This document shows, in pieces, positions 15,341-23,202 of a stretch of 32,665 bases of DNA (within the stretch, counting starts at the first letter, position 1; the number at the start of each line of letters is the position of its first letter). A program made the position numbers and the translations under genes. The notes under the pieces were generated by a model. The model saw only the letters and a program-made list of their open reading frames with translations. It did no database searches and was not told where the DNA came from. Source of the DNA: Nonomuraea turkmeniaca (GTDB lineage Bacteria; Actinomycetota; Actinomycetes; Streptosporangiales; Streptosporangiaceae); the NCBI RefSeq assembly GCF_005889735.1, contig NZ_VCKY01000119.1, positions 1 through 32,665 on the forward strand, in the 5' to 3' direction.

Positions 15341-15900
15341 CACGTCCTCCCCTTCGTCAAGGCGATCGCACGTGAGCCGTACCGTGCCAAGTCGAGCCCG
15401 GCGACGTGCAGCTCGCCGGCCAGACGCTTGCGCGCCCGGTGCAGGCGCAGCCGGGCCGCGCCGCGCGAGCAGCCCAACACCGTCGCGATCTCTTCGGAGC
15501 TCAACCCTTCCCAGCTGACCAGGGCGAGCATCTCCCGGTCGTCGGGTTTCAGCCGGCGGAACGCCTCACGGACCGCGTCGAGATCGTCCGCGCCCGCCGG
15601 GCCGGCCGCCTCCGCCCACAGAGCGAGCTGCGCGCCGAGCCGTTCGACGAGCTCGCTGCGCCGGGACTCGGCTCGCCGGCCGTTGGCCAGCACGCGGCGG
15701 GCCACCCCGTACAGCCACAGGCGGGCACTGGCCCCGTCGGGGATGTCCTCCACGCGCCGCCAGGCGGTGGTGAAGGTCTCCGCGAGGGTGTCGGCAGCGT
15801 CGTCGTGAGAGTTCGTGCGCCGCCGGACGTAAGCGAGGATGTCCGGATAGTGCGCGGTATAGATCTCCTCGAAGCGCTGCTTGCGGTCAGGGGGGCCCAC
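15340..15900 (-). CDS. ECF-type RNA polymerase sigma factor
   Basis: An ECF (group 4) sigma factor of 186 residues from the GTG at 15900. Region 2 covers FEEIYTAHYPDILAYVRRRT to ETFTTAWRRVEDIP and binds core polymerase and the -10 element. Region 4 covers DDREMLALVSWEGLSSEEIA with the HTH ATVLGCSRGAARLRLHRAR and recognises -35. A linker of about 40 residues separates them. The GTG at 15900 has GAGGGAG about 4 bases upstream; an in-frame ATG at 15939 would add 13 residues but lacks such a site. The gene is translationally coupled to the membrane protein downstream, its likely regulator. Target promoters are unknown. Confidence 0.9.
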   Translation of the reverse strand: MGPPDRKQRFEEIYTAHYPDILAYVRRRTNSHDDAADTLAETFTTAWRRVEDIPDGASARLWLYGVARRVLANGRRAESRRSELVERLGAQLALWAEAAGPAGADDLDAVREAFRRLKPDDREMLALVSWEGLSSEEIATVLGCSRGAARLRLHRARKRLAGELHVAGLDLARYGSRAIALTKGRT

Positions 15901-16137
15901 ACTGCTCCCTCGTGTAGGAGGCTCTTTCACTCCGTACATGTCCGGAACTTGCCTGTTGTTTCAGTCCATTTCCCACGCCAGCCCGTGGTTACGTCACGGC
16001 GCCGTGGTGGACTCTCGAAATGCGGCCGGGCCGGACGACCGCACGACCGAGCGCCGTGTGCACGTCGACCACGTGTTCTTCACCTGGGCTGACGGTGGCC
16101 CGGTTCGGAAGACGGGTCCGCTGGTTCACCGTGGATG

Positions 16138-16440
16138 TCAGAACAGGTGCTCTTGCCGTCCCGCGGGCGGGGCAGCTTTTAGGTGGGATATAGCCGATCG
16201 CGTCCACTTGGTGCAGCGTTCGCCAACGGCTTGCTGACCATCGGCCAGCAGACGGCGAAACACATGACCGGTGGCTTCGACGTCGGGCATCGCCCGGTGC
16301 CGGTCCAGTGGCCGCGGGAGGCGCAGGAAACTCAGCAGCGCATCCAGGCTGTGGGAGGACAGCTCCGGGGAGAGCCGTCTGGCGGGTCGAAGGCGGGGAC
16401 GGGTCAGAGAGGCGCGCTTGCGGAACGTCTCCGCGACGAC
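16138..16440 (-). pseudogene. C-terminal remnant of a DnaQ-like 3'-5' exonuclease
   Basis: A minus-strand frame ending with TGA at 16138-16140 reads RRLSPELSSHSLDALLSFLR, then PRPLDRHRAMPDVEATGHVF and RRLLADG. This corresponds to the last part of DEDDh exonucleases (DNA polymerase III epsilon family): the helix before ExoIII and the ExoIII motif itself (H and D in HRAMPDVEAT). The ExoI and ExoII motifs (DxE and the middle Asp) are missing, because the frame runs into the stop of the neighbouring AlkZ-like gene. No start codon is available. About 35 residues after RRLLADG look unrelated to the family. Confidence 0.6.
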
Positions 16441-16461
16441 GCCCGATACCCCGGTTTGCCT

Positions 16462-17427
16462 TCACGGCTCCCTTGCGAAGAATCGGCGCACGTCCCCGAG
16501 CTCGTCGTCGAGCAGGCCGTCCGGCAGTTGCTCGAACGGCCGCACGCTCACCCGCGCGCCCGTCCTCCCCCACACGCCCCGGATGACGCCGTCCACCAGC
16601 ACGACCGGCCGCAGCATGCCGCCGCCGGGGAACACCTGCTTGGCGTACTCCGGGTCCAGGATCGGATCCCTGCTCCGCCAGCCCATCAGGAATTCGTCGA
16701 ACGCGGGCAGGAGCCGTGTCACCGGCCCTTCCCGGGCGGGCGGCGGCTCATCCCCACTGAGGCGCCAGGCCGTGCGGGCCTGGCCGAGCGGCAGGCCCGA
16801 CCAGGCGGCCAGGTCCTCGGGGGTGGCGGGGTGGTGGGCGCGGCGGTAGCGGACGGCCAGTTCTTTGAGCGCGCGTTCGCGGTCCGGTTCGGGGACGATC
16901 GGAGCGCCCAGCCAGTCGGCGGCGTGTACGTAGGTGGGCTTGCCCGCGCGGAGCGGGCCCAGCACGGCCAGGCCGTGGTAGGCGGCCAGCGCCACCAGGG
17001 CCACGATCCCCTGGCCGTGGGCGCGGCCCGCCAGGCGGTCCTCCAGATCGGCCTTGGTGAGCGGGCCCTGGCCTTCGAGCGTTCTCGCGATGAGCCCGAG
17101 CGGGTCGCCGGCGGTGACGCCCTCCTCGCGCAGGCGGCGCAGGATGTTCGTGTCGCGCCTGGTCAGCGCGTGGATCCAGGGGAGGTCGCCGGCGTGGGTG
17201 AAGTGGAGTGTGCCGCGCGGGCCCCACGTCCTGACGATCTCGCGGGCGTGCCAGGCGGCCTCGACGTCCGCGGGGGTGAGGGTGGCCGAGCGGGCGCGGA
17301 AGGCGAGGAGTGCGGCGGGCACGTCCTGGGCCTGCATCGCTCCCAGGCGGTGGACGATCTCGCCCGCGGTCAGGCCGGACGGGCGGTGCAGGAGTTGTGC
17401 CTCGATGCTTCTCATGGCGGGGATCAT
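16462..17427 (-). CDS. AlkZ/YcaQ-like winged-helix protein (putative DNA glycosylase)
   Basis: A 321-residue member of the HTH_42 family (winged helix DNA-binding domain-containing protein). Characterised relatives AlkZ and YcaQ are DNA glycosylases that unhook interstrand crosslinks or bulky alkyl adducts. AlkZ uses a Q-x-Q catalytic motif near residues 37-39; this protein has QAQ at residues 32-34 in LGAMQAQD. Also visible are the family segment RTWGPRGTLHF and tandem winged helices. Two starts are possible, ATG at 17427 and ATG at 17415; neither has a good Shine-Dalgarno, and the frame is open further upstream. It is divergent from the SMC-like operon. Activity on a particular lesion is inferred from family only. 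Confidence 0.78.
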   Translation of the reverse strand: MIPAMRSIEAQLLHRPSGLTAGEIVHRLGAMQAQDVPAALLAFRARSATLTPADVEAAWHAREIVRTWGPRGTLHFTHAGDLPWIHALTRRDTNILRRLREEGVTAGDPLGLIARTLEGQGPLTKADLEDRLAGRAHGQGIVALVALAAYHGLAVLGPLRAGKPTYVHAADWLGAPIVPEPDRERALKELAVRYRRAHHPATPEDLAAWSGLPLGQARTAWRLSGDEPPPAREGPVTRLLPAFDEFLMGWRSRDPILDPEYAKQVFPGGGMLRPVVLVDGVIRGVWGRTGARVSVRPFEQLPDGLLDDELGDVRRFFAREP

Positions 17428-17467
17428 CGTAGGAGGAGACGTCTGCGCAGGCGAGTGGGGCGCGGCA

Positions 17468-17501
17468 CCCGACGCCGCTGCGGCCGGGCGTCGGGTAGAA
17501 T
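17468..17501. promoter_or_regulatory. 9-bp inverted repeat next to a TAGAAT box
   Basis: CCCGACGCC (17468-17476) and GGCGTCGGG (17487-17495) are exact inverted copies with a 10-base spacer, followed immediately by TAGAAT (17496-17501), a good -10 match. It lies between the divergent AlkZ-like gene and the SMC-like operon. No convincing -35 is seen at 17 bases. It may be an operator controlling the operon; a hairpin in the mRNA is the alternative. Confidence 0.4.
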
Positions 17502-17575
17502 CACCGGCCATCACCCTGGCGGCCACACGTCGCTTGTGTATGCGGACCGGCTGGTAGCCGCGTTGGGTTCCGAGA

Positions 17576-18805
17576 GTGTCGGTCGGACGCCGTACCTTAG
17601 TGCGCGTGTCCGAACAGCCCTTGACCCTCGACGCGGTCCTCACCGACGAGGCGGTCCTGTCCACCTACCGCCGGATGTTCGCCGCGCTGGCCCGCGACAG
17701 CGGCGCCGTGGTGGACGACCCTGCCCTGGTCGACATCGCCGAGACGTTGTTCGCGGCGTTCGCGGAGGCGGGCGAGGAGTGGCTGACGCACGAGCAGATG
17801 CGCTTCGTCTGCCGGGCCTACCCGAGCGACCAGTTCGACAACCGGCTGCGGGTGCTCAAGGGTCTCGGCGCGATCCGCGAGGTGTTCCCCAAGCCCAACC
17901 AGCTGCGTTATCGGGCGTCGTTCACGAGTGTGGTCGGGCTGATGTTCATCCGCCGGATGATGGACGACGGCGGGCAGTCGGAGATGCACCGGCTGCTGGC
18001 GCTGGAGGATCTCAACGTCGCCGACCCGCGCACCACGATGGAGGAGGCTAGGCAGAGCGCGGTCAACCTGGCGCGGGCGTTCCGGCTGTGGGCGCTGGAG
18101 CTGATCACGCTCACCACCGGCACCATCGAGGAGCTGCGCGAGCAGGCGCCCAAGCTGTGGGGCACCGAGGAGATCGCCCGGCGCGCGCAGGGGCTGCACG
18201 GCACGATCCTGACCCGCTGGCCCGAGCTCGACCGGGTCTGCACCGATCTGCGGGCGGCGATCTACGCCTACAGCGACGCCTCTCGCCGGGCCGCCGGGCG
18301 GCTGGCCGACTCGGCGGGCACGACGCGCAACCTGACGTTGTTGCCGACGGAGACGTGGCGGACGTTCTCGCAGACTGCCTCGAAGGAGCGGCTGGCCGCC
18401 GTGCTCGACGGGGTGTTGTTCGACGCGCCCGCGCCGTGGCACGATCCGGCCGCGATCGCCCGGGCCGTGGACGAGGCGCCGCGGCCGGCACCTGCTCAGC
18501 CCACTCCCCCGCGTTCCCACCTGCCGGACCCGGGGCCTTCCGGCTCGCTCGACTCCTCGCCCGGGGCGGCGATGGAGCGGCTGAGGTCGGTGGCCGAGTC
18601 GTTGCTCGGGGACTCCTCACGGGTGGCGCTCGCCGACGTGCTCGGCCCCGACTGGCCGTCGGCCCGCCGCCTCCTCGCCGACCTGACCACCGTCGACCTC
18701 CGTCCCGAGCTGCCCTTCCGGTTGACCTGGTCCGATGAGCTCACGGTCGATCCCGGGCGTGAGCCGGCGTGGTTGTCGCACGGCTGGCTGGAGCGCACGT
18801 CATGA
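17576..18805 (+). CDS. Kleisin-like subunit of an SMC-type complex (MukF/MksF/JetA-like)
   Basis: First gene of a three-gene operon. The 409-residue product is mainly helical. Residues about 65-115 (LTHEQMRFVCRAYPSDQ ... GAIREVFPKPNQLRYR) look like a winged helix with its wing. A long helical region follows (about 120-290), then a Pro-rich linker (about 300-325) and a second folded C-terminal part. Two terminal domains joined by helices and a flexible linker is the layout of kleisins, which bridge the SMC heads. I recognise no close named family; the role rests on architecture, gene order and the downstream SMC gene. In-frame GTGs at 17600 and 17606 are alternative starts, the latter possibly leaderless. 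Its stop overlaps the next start (ATGA). Confidence 0.65.
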   Translation: MSVGRRTLVRVSEQPLTLDAVLTDEAVLSTYRRMFAALARDSGAVVDDPALVDIAETLFAAFAEAGEEWLTHEQMRFVCRAYPSDQFDNRLRVLKGLGAIREVFPKPNQLRYRASFTSVVGLMFIRRMMDDGGQSEMHRLLALEDLNVADPRTTMEEARQSAVNLARAFRLWALELITLTTGTIEELREQAPKLWGTEEIARRAQGLHGTILTRWPELDRVCTDLRAAIYAYSDASRRAAGRLADSAGTTRNLTLLPTETWRTFSQTASKERLAAVLDGVLFDAPAPWHDPAAIARAVDEAPRPAPAQPTPPRSHLPDPGPSGSLDSSPGAAMERLRSVAESLLGDSSRVALADVLGPDWPSARRLLADLTTVDLRPELPFRLTWSDELTVDPGREPAWLSHGWLERTS

Positions 18806-20025
18806 GCGCCGCCGAGGGGCCGGACGCGCACGTGCGGGCCCGTTCGGGCGGGCCGCTGTCGCTCGGGGCCGGCGTGGCCGCGCCCGCCGGGATGCTCCGC
18901 CTGACGTGGCCGGACGCCACCGGGCAGGCCGTGCCGGTGTGGCCCGACGGGGTGACGCCGTCGTTGCTGGACGAATACCAGGTGGCGGGCGTCCCCGTGG
19001 AGCGGGCCGGCGAGACCAGGCGGGTCCTGGCCGCCGTGCTGAAGTGTTGCTGGACGGATCTGACGATGGACCCGTGGCCGGGGGATCCGGCGCCTGTGGA
19101 GCTGGTGCTGGACACGTACCGGGCGTTGATCGGCCGTACCGACGATCTGATGCGCAACTGGGCGATCGGGGCGCTGCGCCGCCTGCACGACTCGGCGTGG
19201 ATCGTCGTGGACGACGGCGTGGTGGCGCTGGGCCCGCGTTGTGCCCTGTGGCCGGTGGAGTCGCACGCGCAGCTCCAGGAGCTCGTACGCCGCCTGCCCG
19301 AGCCGGAGCGGCCCGATCTCACCGTGGTGCGCGACGCCGACATCGTGGCCGCCGCCCGCCCCGCCGAGGCCGCCCCTTCTCCGGAGGCCGGTGTGCGGGT
19401 CGAGGGGGGCGCGGCGGAGTTCGACGATCTACTGGGCGGCTACGACGAGCGGCGGCGGGCGGAGCTGGTGGCGGCGTTCATGGTGGTGGAGCACGCGGCG
19501 GAGCCGGTGCAGGAGGTCCGCTTCGCCGCTCTGCGCGATCCGGCGCTCCGCCACACGCTGGGTGAGATGCTGGCCCGGCGCGGGCGCGTCCTCATCCAGC
19601 ACCGCGACCACTGGACCTCCGGCTACGACGACACCCTCATCGCCGCGGACGTCAGCACGCGGCTGGGCGTGCGCGAGCGGGCCGTGCTCACGCTGGTGCT
19701 GGTGCACTCCGTGGCCATCCCGAGGGCCGAAGGGCTGCTGCCCGAGGATTCATGGTTGTCGCCGCATCCCACCCCGGCCGACGAGCTGCGCCGCCACACG
19801 CAACTCCCGATCGGCGAGCTGGAGGCGGCGCTCAGGACGCTGCGGCACGCCGGGCTGCTGAGCCAGGTGAAGGCCGGTGAGGAGGCGGGCGGCTACGTGC
19901 CGGGGCCGCAGTTCCACCGGCTCACGCCGGCGGCGCGGCGGCGGCTGCAGGAGGAGCTGATCCTGGCGGCCGGGCCGAGCACGCCGCTGGCGGCGGCCGT
20001 ACGAGCGCGGAGGTCCGCGCAGTGA
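18802..20025 (+). CDS. Winged-helix KITE-like subunit of the SMC-type complex (MukE/MksE/JetB-like)
   Basis: Second gene of the operon, overlapping the first by 4 bases (ATGA), 407 residues. The N-terminal half is helical (DTYRALIGRTDDLMRNWAIG, then a wing-like VVDDGVVALG). The C-terminal half, about 210-400, looks like tandem winged helices: EFDDLLGGYDERRRAELVAA through HWTSGYDDTLIAAD, then LPIGELEAALRTLRHAGLLS with the wing YVPGPQFHRLT. KITE proteins such as MukE bind the kleisin with tandem winged helices; this one is longer than MukE-type proteins usually are. A regulatory or loading role in the complex is inferred. No enzyme motif is seen. Confidence 0.6.
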   Translation: MSAAEGPDAHVRARSGGPLSLGAGVAAPAGMLRLTWPDATGQAVPVWPDGVTPSLLDEYQVAGVPVERAGETRRVLAAVLKCCWTDLTMDPWPGDPAPVELVLDTYRALIGRTDDLMRNWAIGALRRLHDSAWIVVDDGVVALGPRCALWPVESHAQLQELVRRLPEPERPDLTVVRDADIVAAARPAEAAPSPEAGVRVEGGAAEFDDLLGGYDERRRAELVAAFMVVEHAAEPVQEVRFAALRDPALRHTLGEMLARRGRVLIQHRDHWTSGYDDTLIAADVSTRLGVRERAVLTLVLVHSVAIPRAEGLLPEDSWLSPHPTPADELRRHTQLPIGELEAALRTLRHAGLLSQVKAGEEAGGYVPGPQFHRLTPAARRRLQEELILAAGPSTPLAAAVRARRSAQ

Positions 20026-20058
20026 GCATTTTCTCTGGAAGGTTTACGGGGGTCACAG

Positions 20059-23000
20059 GTGTCGCAGGTGGAGAACGTCGTCGGGGACCGGGTGCTGATC
20101 GCCGTGCAGGCGGTCAACATTTCGCGGCTGTCGACCCATCCGGTGCCCACCGTTCCCGGCACGCTCATCGTCGTGGCCGGCGCCGGGCCGAAGGACTCCA
20201 ACGGAGCCGGTAAGTCGTCGTTCATCGCCTCGATCACGGCGCTGCTCGGGGACGAGCAGTGGCGCTTCGCGTCGGGCGCCAAGGCGGTGTCGGAGCTGCT
20301 GTTCAACGCCGAGCTGGCCAGCGGGGCGGGTGCCCGCCAGTGGGCGAGCGCCGACCACGGCTACATCGTGGGTGTCTTCGCCCCGCCCGGCCTGGACGGC
20401 TTCCCCGTCCCCTCCAACGGTGCTGATGGCACCGGCGCCGTGGATGGCGGCGTGGATGGCGGCGTGGATGGCGGCGGTGCGGTCGCGTACCGGGCGGCGG
20501 AGGGCTTGGGGGAGCTTGTCCTGGGCGGGCCGGACGGCGAGGAGGCGAACGGGGAGTTGTTCGAGGTGCCCGACACCTCCGGCGGCGGTCTCACCGTATG
20601 GCTGAGGGTCAACCAGGAGGCCCCGCACCTGGAGATCCGCTGGCGGGAGGGTGTGCACCTGGCGGCCTCCCCGTCCGAGGCCGAGCGGGTGGCGCGGGCC
20701 GACGAGATCTGGGCGTCGCTGCCGAAGTCGGCCGGCCGGCGCGACGTGGTGGCCCGCGACCTCACCAAGGTCCTCTACGGCGACCGCGTCAGGTGCGTGT
20801 CGTTCCTGTCCACCTCCGTACGCAGCAAGGTCGCCACCAACCTGCTCTCCCAGCCGCTCAACGAGATCTCCCCCGAGCGGGTCTTCGAGGCCATCGCCGC
20901 GCTCACCGGCCTGGACTCCGAGCTGGAGCAGGAGCGCGAGGCCCGCAGGGACGAGCACGCCAGGCGGGTGCGCGCGGCGCAGGCGGCCGACCGGCTGACC
21001 GAGTTCGAGTCGGAGTCGAAGGCGCTGGTGACGACGTTCGACCGGCGTGATCAGGCGAGGATCCGGCTGGCGGACGCGTTGCGGTGCTGGCGGGGCAGGC
21101 AGGCGCGCAGGCTGGCCGACGCGGCGGCCAAGGACGAGTCGCTGGCCACCGACCTCCAACGGCACCGCGCGGCCGGCGAGACGGCGGCCGGGGCGATCGC
21201 CATGGTGAAGGCGGAGATCGCCACGCTGCGGGAGGACACGCTCGACCGGCAGGTGTCGCAGGCCCGCAAGGAGCTGGCGGCGCTGCAGGCCAGGGCCGCC
21301 AAGCTGGACGCCGACCGCGCCGTGGCCGAGAACTCCGCCGATGAGCTGCGCGGCCAGGTCCAGGCGCTGGAGGAGACCCGCAGGTTCGCCGACGGACGTG
21401 ACGTGCCGGCGGCGGAGCACGAGCTGCGGGAGGCACGGCTCCGCCTCAACGAGGCGCTGAAGGCGCTGGGCGTGGCCGATCGGGAGGTGTCCTCGGCGCA
21501 GGCGGCGCTGGATGACGCGGAGGGCGGCCCGGCGGCGGCTCAGCTCGACGCGCTCGCGGCGGCGGGCATCGGCGCGACCGGCCTGCTGGACGCGCTCGAC
21601 GTGGCGGAGCAGGCGCGGGAGGCCGCGCAGTCGGGCAGCCTGCCAGGCCTGCCGCACGAGCAGGCGCGGGAGGCCGCGCAGCTGGGCGGTCTGCGTGGGT
21701 GGCCGCATGAGCACGCCGTGATCGTGGATGCCGGCCAGCTCTCCTCGGCGGCCGCCGCCCTCGCGACGTTGCCCGGGTCCGTGCTGGTCAGTGCGGCCGG
21801 GGTGAGCGTCGTGGGGGCGTTCGACGGGGTGGCGACCGGGCGGGAGGCCCGGATCAAGGCAGCCGAGCAGCGGCTGCACCGGGCCAAGGACGCTCAGGAG
21901 ACGGCGGCGCAGGCCGTACGCGATGAGGAGGAGGCCGTCGCCGAGGCGCAGCGGCGGCTGGAGGGCGCCAGGGCCGGGGTGCGGCTGGCCGAGGTCGAGG
22001 CGAGGCTGGGCGAGCGGCGGACCAGGCTGGGCGAGCTGAACGCGGCGATCGAAGAGCTGGCTCCGAAGGTCGCCGAGGCCGAGCGGCTGGCCGGGACGCT
22101 GGATTTCCGCGCCCGTACGCGCGACATGGAGATCGAACGGCTGGAGGGCCGGCGGCAGCGGCACGAGACCGAGCGGGCGCAGGCCCGCGACCAGGAGGCG
22201 AAGGTCACCGCGGATCGGGAGGCGCTCAGGCTTGACGTGCTGGCCGCCGACTGGGGCGGCACGGTGGAGACCGCCCGCCAATGGCTGGACACGCTGCCGG
22301 AGGAGGAGCGGCCGCGCACGGCCGAGGAGTGGTGGCGGATCGCCGAACGCCACTTCGACCAGGCCTTGCGTGACACGTTCCCGAACGAGGACGACGAGAT
22401 CCCGGAGGAGCTGCGGTTCCTGCTGAGCGAGCGGGGCGGGAGCACGGCGCGGGAGCAGGCGACGTTCGCGGCGGTGTGCGGGGCGCTGGCGTCGTACCTG
22501 CGGGGTCAGGAGGAGTACGAGAAGCACCAGCGGCGGCAGATCGAGGCTCAGATCGTCTCCAGGCAGCGTGACCTGGCGGCGGCGGCCAGGGGTGCGGAGG
22601 AGGCGGCGCAGTCGACGGCCGTGCACCGGGCGGCGCTCACGGCGGCGATCAAGGCGCGGCTCACGCGGGTGGCGGAGGAGTTCGAGAAGCTCGACACCTC
22701 GTACGGCGGCTATGGCGCGACGCTGGAGTTCCCTGTGCCGCCCGCGCCCGCCGATCCCGAGCAGCGCTGGCAGTGGCGGGTGACGCCGAAATGGCGGCGC
22801 GGCGAGGGGCAGGGATTCGTGCCGTACAACCGGCGGGCCAACACCGCGCTCATGGACGAGAAGGCGGTCAAGCTGGTGTGCGCGGCGGCCATCGCCTCGT
22901 CCGGGGGCGGGCACCTGTGCCTGGTGCTCGACGAGCTGGGCCGCAACCTGGGCAAGGAGCACCGCAGGGAGGCGGTGGCGCTGTTCAGGCGGATCGGCGA

Positions 23001-23202
23001 GACGTACGGGATCACGGTGATCGGGGCGTTGCAGGACGACATGGAGCCGTACGCGATCGACGCCTGCGGGCAATACGTCAAGCTGCGGCGGTCGTCGGAC
23101 GCGATGCCGTACAACGAGCCGCCGGTGATCGTGGGCCATGACCAGCACGCCGACCGGGTGCGGGCGCTGGCGGCGTACGTCGACCGGACGGTCCTCACCT
23201 GA
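20059..23202 (+). CDS. SMC-like ATPase of a condensin-type complex (MukB/MksB/JetC-like, divergent)
   Basis: A 1047-residue ATPase. The N-terminal head has DSNGAGKSS (46-54), a Walker A variant with Asp in place of the first Gly. Long Ala/Glu/Arg-rich coiled coils span about 285-490 and 595-725. Between them is a small globular hinge-like segment (about 490-595) containing HAVIVDAGQL and SVLVSAAGVSVVGAF. Further helices (about 735-880) lead to the C-terminal head: Walker B LCLVLDELGRN (Asp958, Glu959) and GALQDDMEPYAI. Where SMC proteins carry LSGGE there is NTALMDEKAVKL (928-939), so the signature is replaced. The GTG at 20059 follows GGGGG at normal spacing, in frame with the upstream gene after its TGA. 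Its stop overlaps the convergent citrate synthase-like stop by 8 bases. Confidence 0.85.
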   Translation: MSQVENVVGDRVLIAVQAVNISRLSTHPVPTVPGTLIVVAGAGPKDSNGAGKSSFIASITALLGDEQWRFASGAKAVSELLFNAELASGAGARQWASADHGYIVGVFAPPGLDGFPVPSNGADGTGAVDGGVDGGVDGGGAVAYRAAEGLGELVLGGPDGEEANGELFEVPDTSGGGLTVWLRVNQEAPHLEIRWREGVHLAASPSEAERVARADEIWASLPKSAGRRDVVARDLTKVLYGDRVRCVSFLSTSVRSKVATNLLSQPLNEISPERVFEAIAALTGLDSELEQEREARRDEHARRVRAAQAADRLTEFESESKALVTTFDRRDQARIRLADALRCWRGRQARRLADAAAKDESLATDLQRHRAAGETAAGAIAMVKAEIATLREDTLDRQVSQARKELAALQARAAKLDADRAVAENSADELRGQVQALEETRRFADGRDVPAAEHELREARLRLNEALKALGVADREVSSAQAALDDAEGGPAAAQLDALAAAGIGATGLLDALDVAEQAREAAQSGSLPGLPHEQAREAAQLGGLRGWPHEHAVIVDAGQLSSAAAALATLPGSVLVSAAGVSVVGAFDGVATGREARIKAAEQRLHRAKDAQETAAQAVRDEEEAVAEAQRRLEGARAGVRLAEVEARLGERRTRLGELNAAIEELAPKVAEAERLAGTLDFRARTRDMEIERLEGRRQRHETERAQARDQEAKVTADREALRLDVLAADWGGTVETARQWLDTLPEEERPRTAEEWWRIAERHFDQALRDTFPNEDDEIPEELRFLLSERGGSTAREQATFAAVCGALASYLRGQEEYEKHQRRQIEAQIVSRQRDLAAAARGAEEAAQSTAVHRAALTAAIKARLTRVAEEFEKLDTSYGGYGATLEFPVPPAPADPEQRWQWRVTPKWRRGEGQGFVPYNRRANTALMDEKAVKLVCAAAIASSGGGHLCLVLDELGRNLGKEHRREAVALFRRIGETYGITVIGALQDDMEPYAIDACGQYVKLRRSSDAMPYNEPPVIVGHDQHADRVRALAAYVDRTVLT
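20444..20482 (+). repeat. 12-bp tandem repeat in the SMC-like gene
   Basis: GTGGATGGCGGC occurs three times in a row with a partial fourth copy, encoding VDGG repeats at about residues 128-140. It extends a Gly-rich loop in the N-terminal head between two predicted strands. Length variation between strains is likely. Confidence 0.7.
21607..21708 (+). repeat. 51-bp tandem duplication in the SMC hinge region
   Basis: Two adjacent 51-base units (21607-21657 and 21658-21708) begin with the identical GAGCAGGCGCGGGAGGCCGC and diverge towards their ends. They encode EQAREAAQSGSLPGLPH and EQAREAAQLGGLRGWPH. The frame is kept. The duplication sits at the coiled-coil to hinge transition. Confidence 0.85.

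Noticed and set aside
15940..16137. Short open frames between the ECF sigma gene and the exonuclease remnant
   Set aside because: No motif, start signal or coding-like third-position pattern could be supported. I see nothing definite in this stretch.
20022..20213. GTG overlapping the stop of the second SMC-operon gene (GTGA) as the start of the SMC-like protein
   Set aside because: That GTG is in a different frame from the ATPase and gives a short Arg/Gly-rich peptide. The ATPase frame starts at GTG 20059 with a GGGGG site.
20053..23148. A minus-strand open frame of about 1030 codons opposite the SMC-like gene
   Set aside because: It is rich in His, Arg, Pro and Leu with no family motifs, and mirrors the codon pattern of the plus-strand gene. 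It is a high-GC shadow.
17576..23202. A complete Wadjet (JetABCD) plasmid-defence system
   Set aside because: No JetD-like gene is present on either side. The SMC-like operon ends against a convergent metabolic gene and the upstream neighbour is an AlkZ-like protein.
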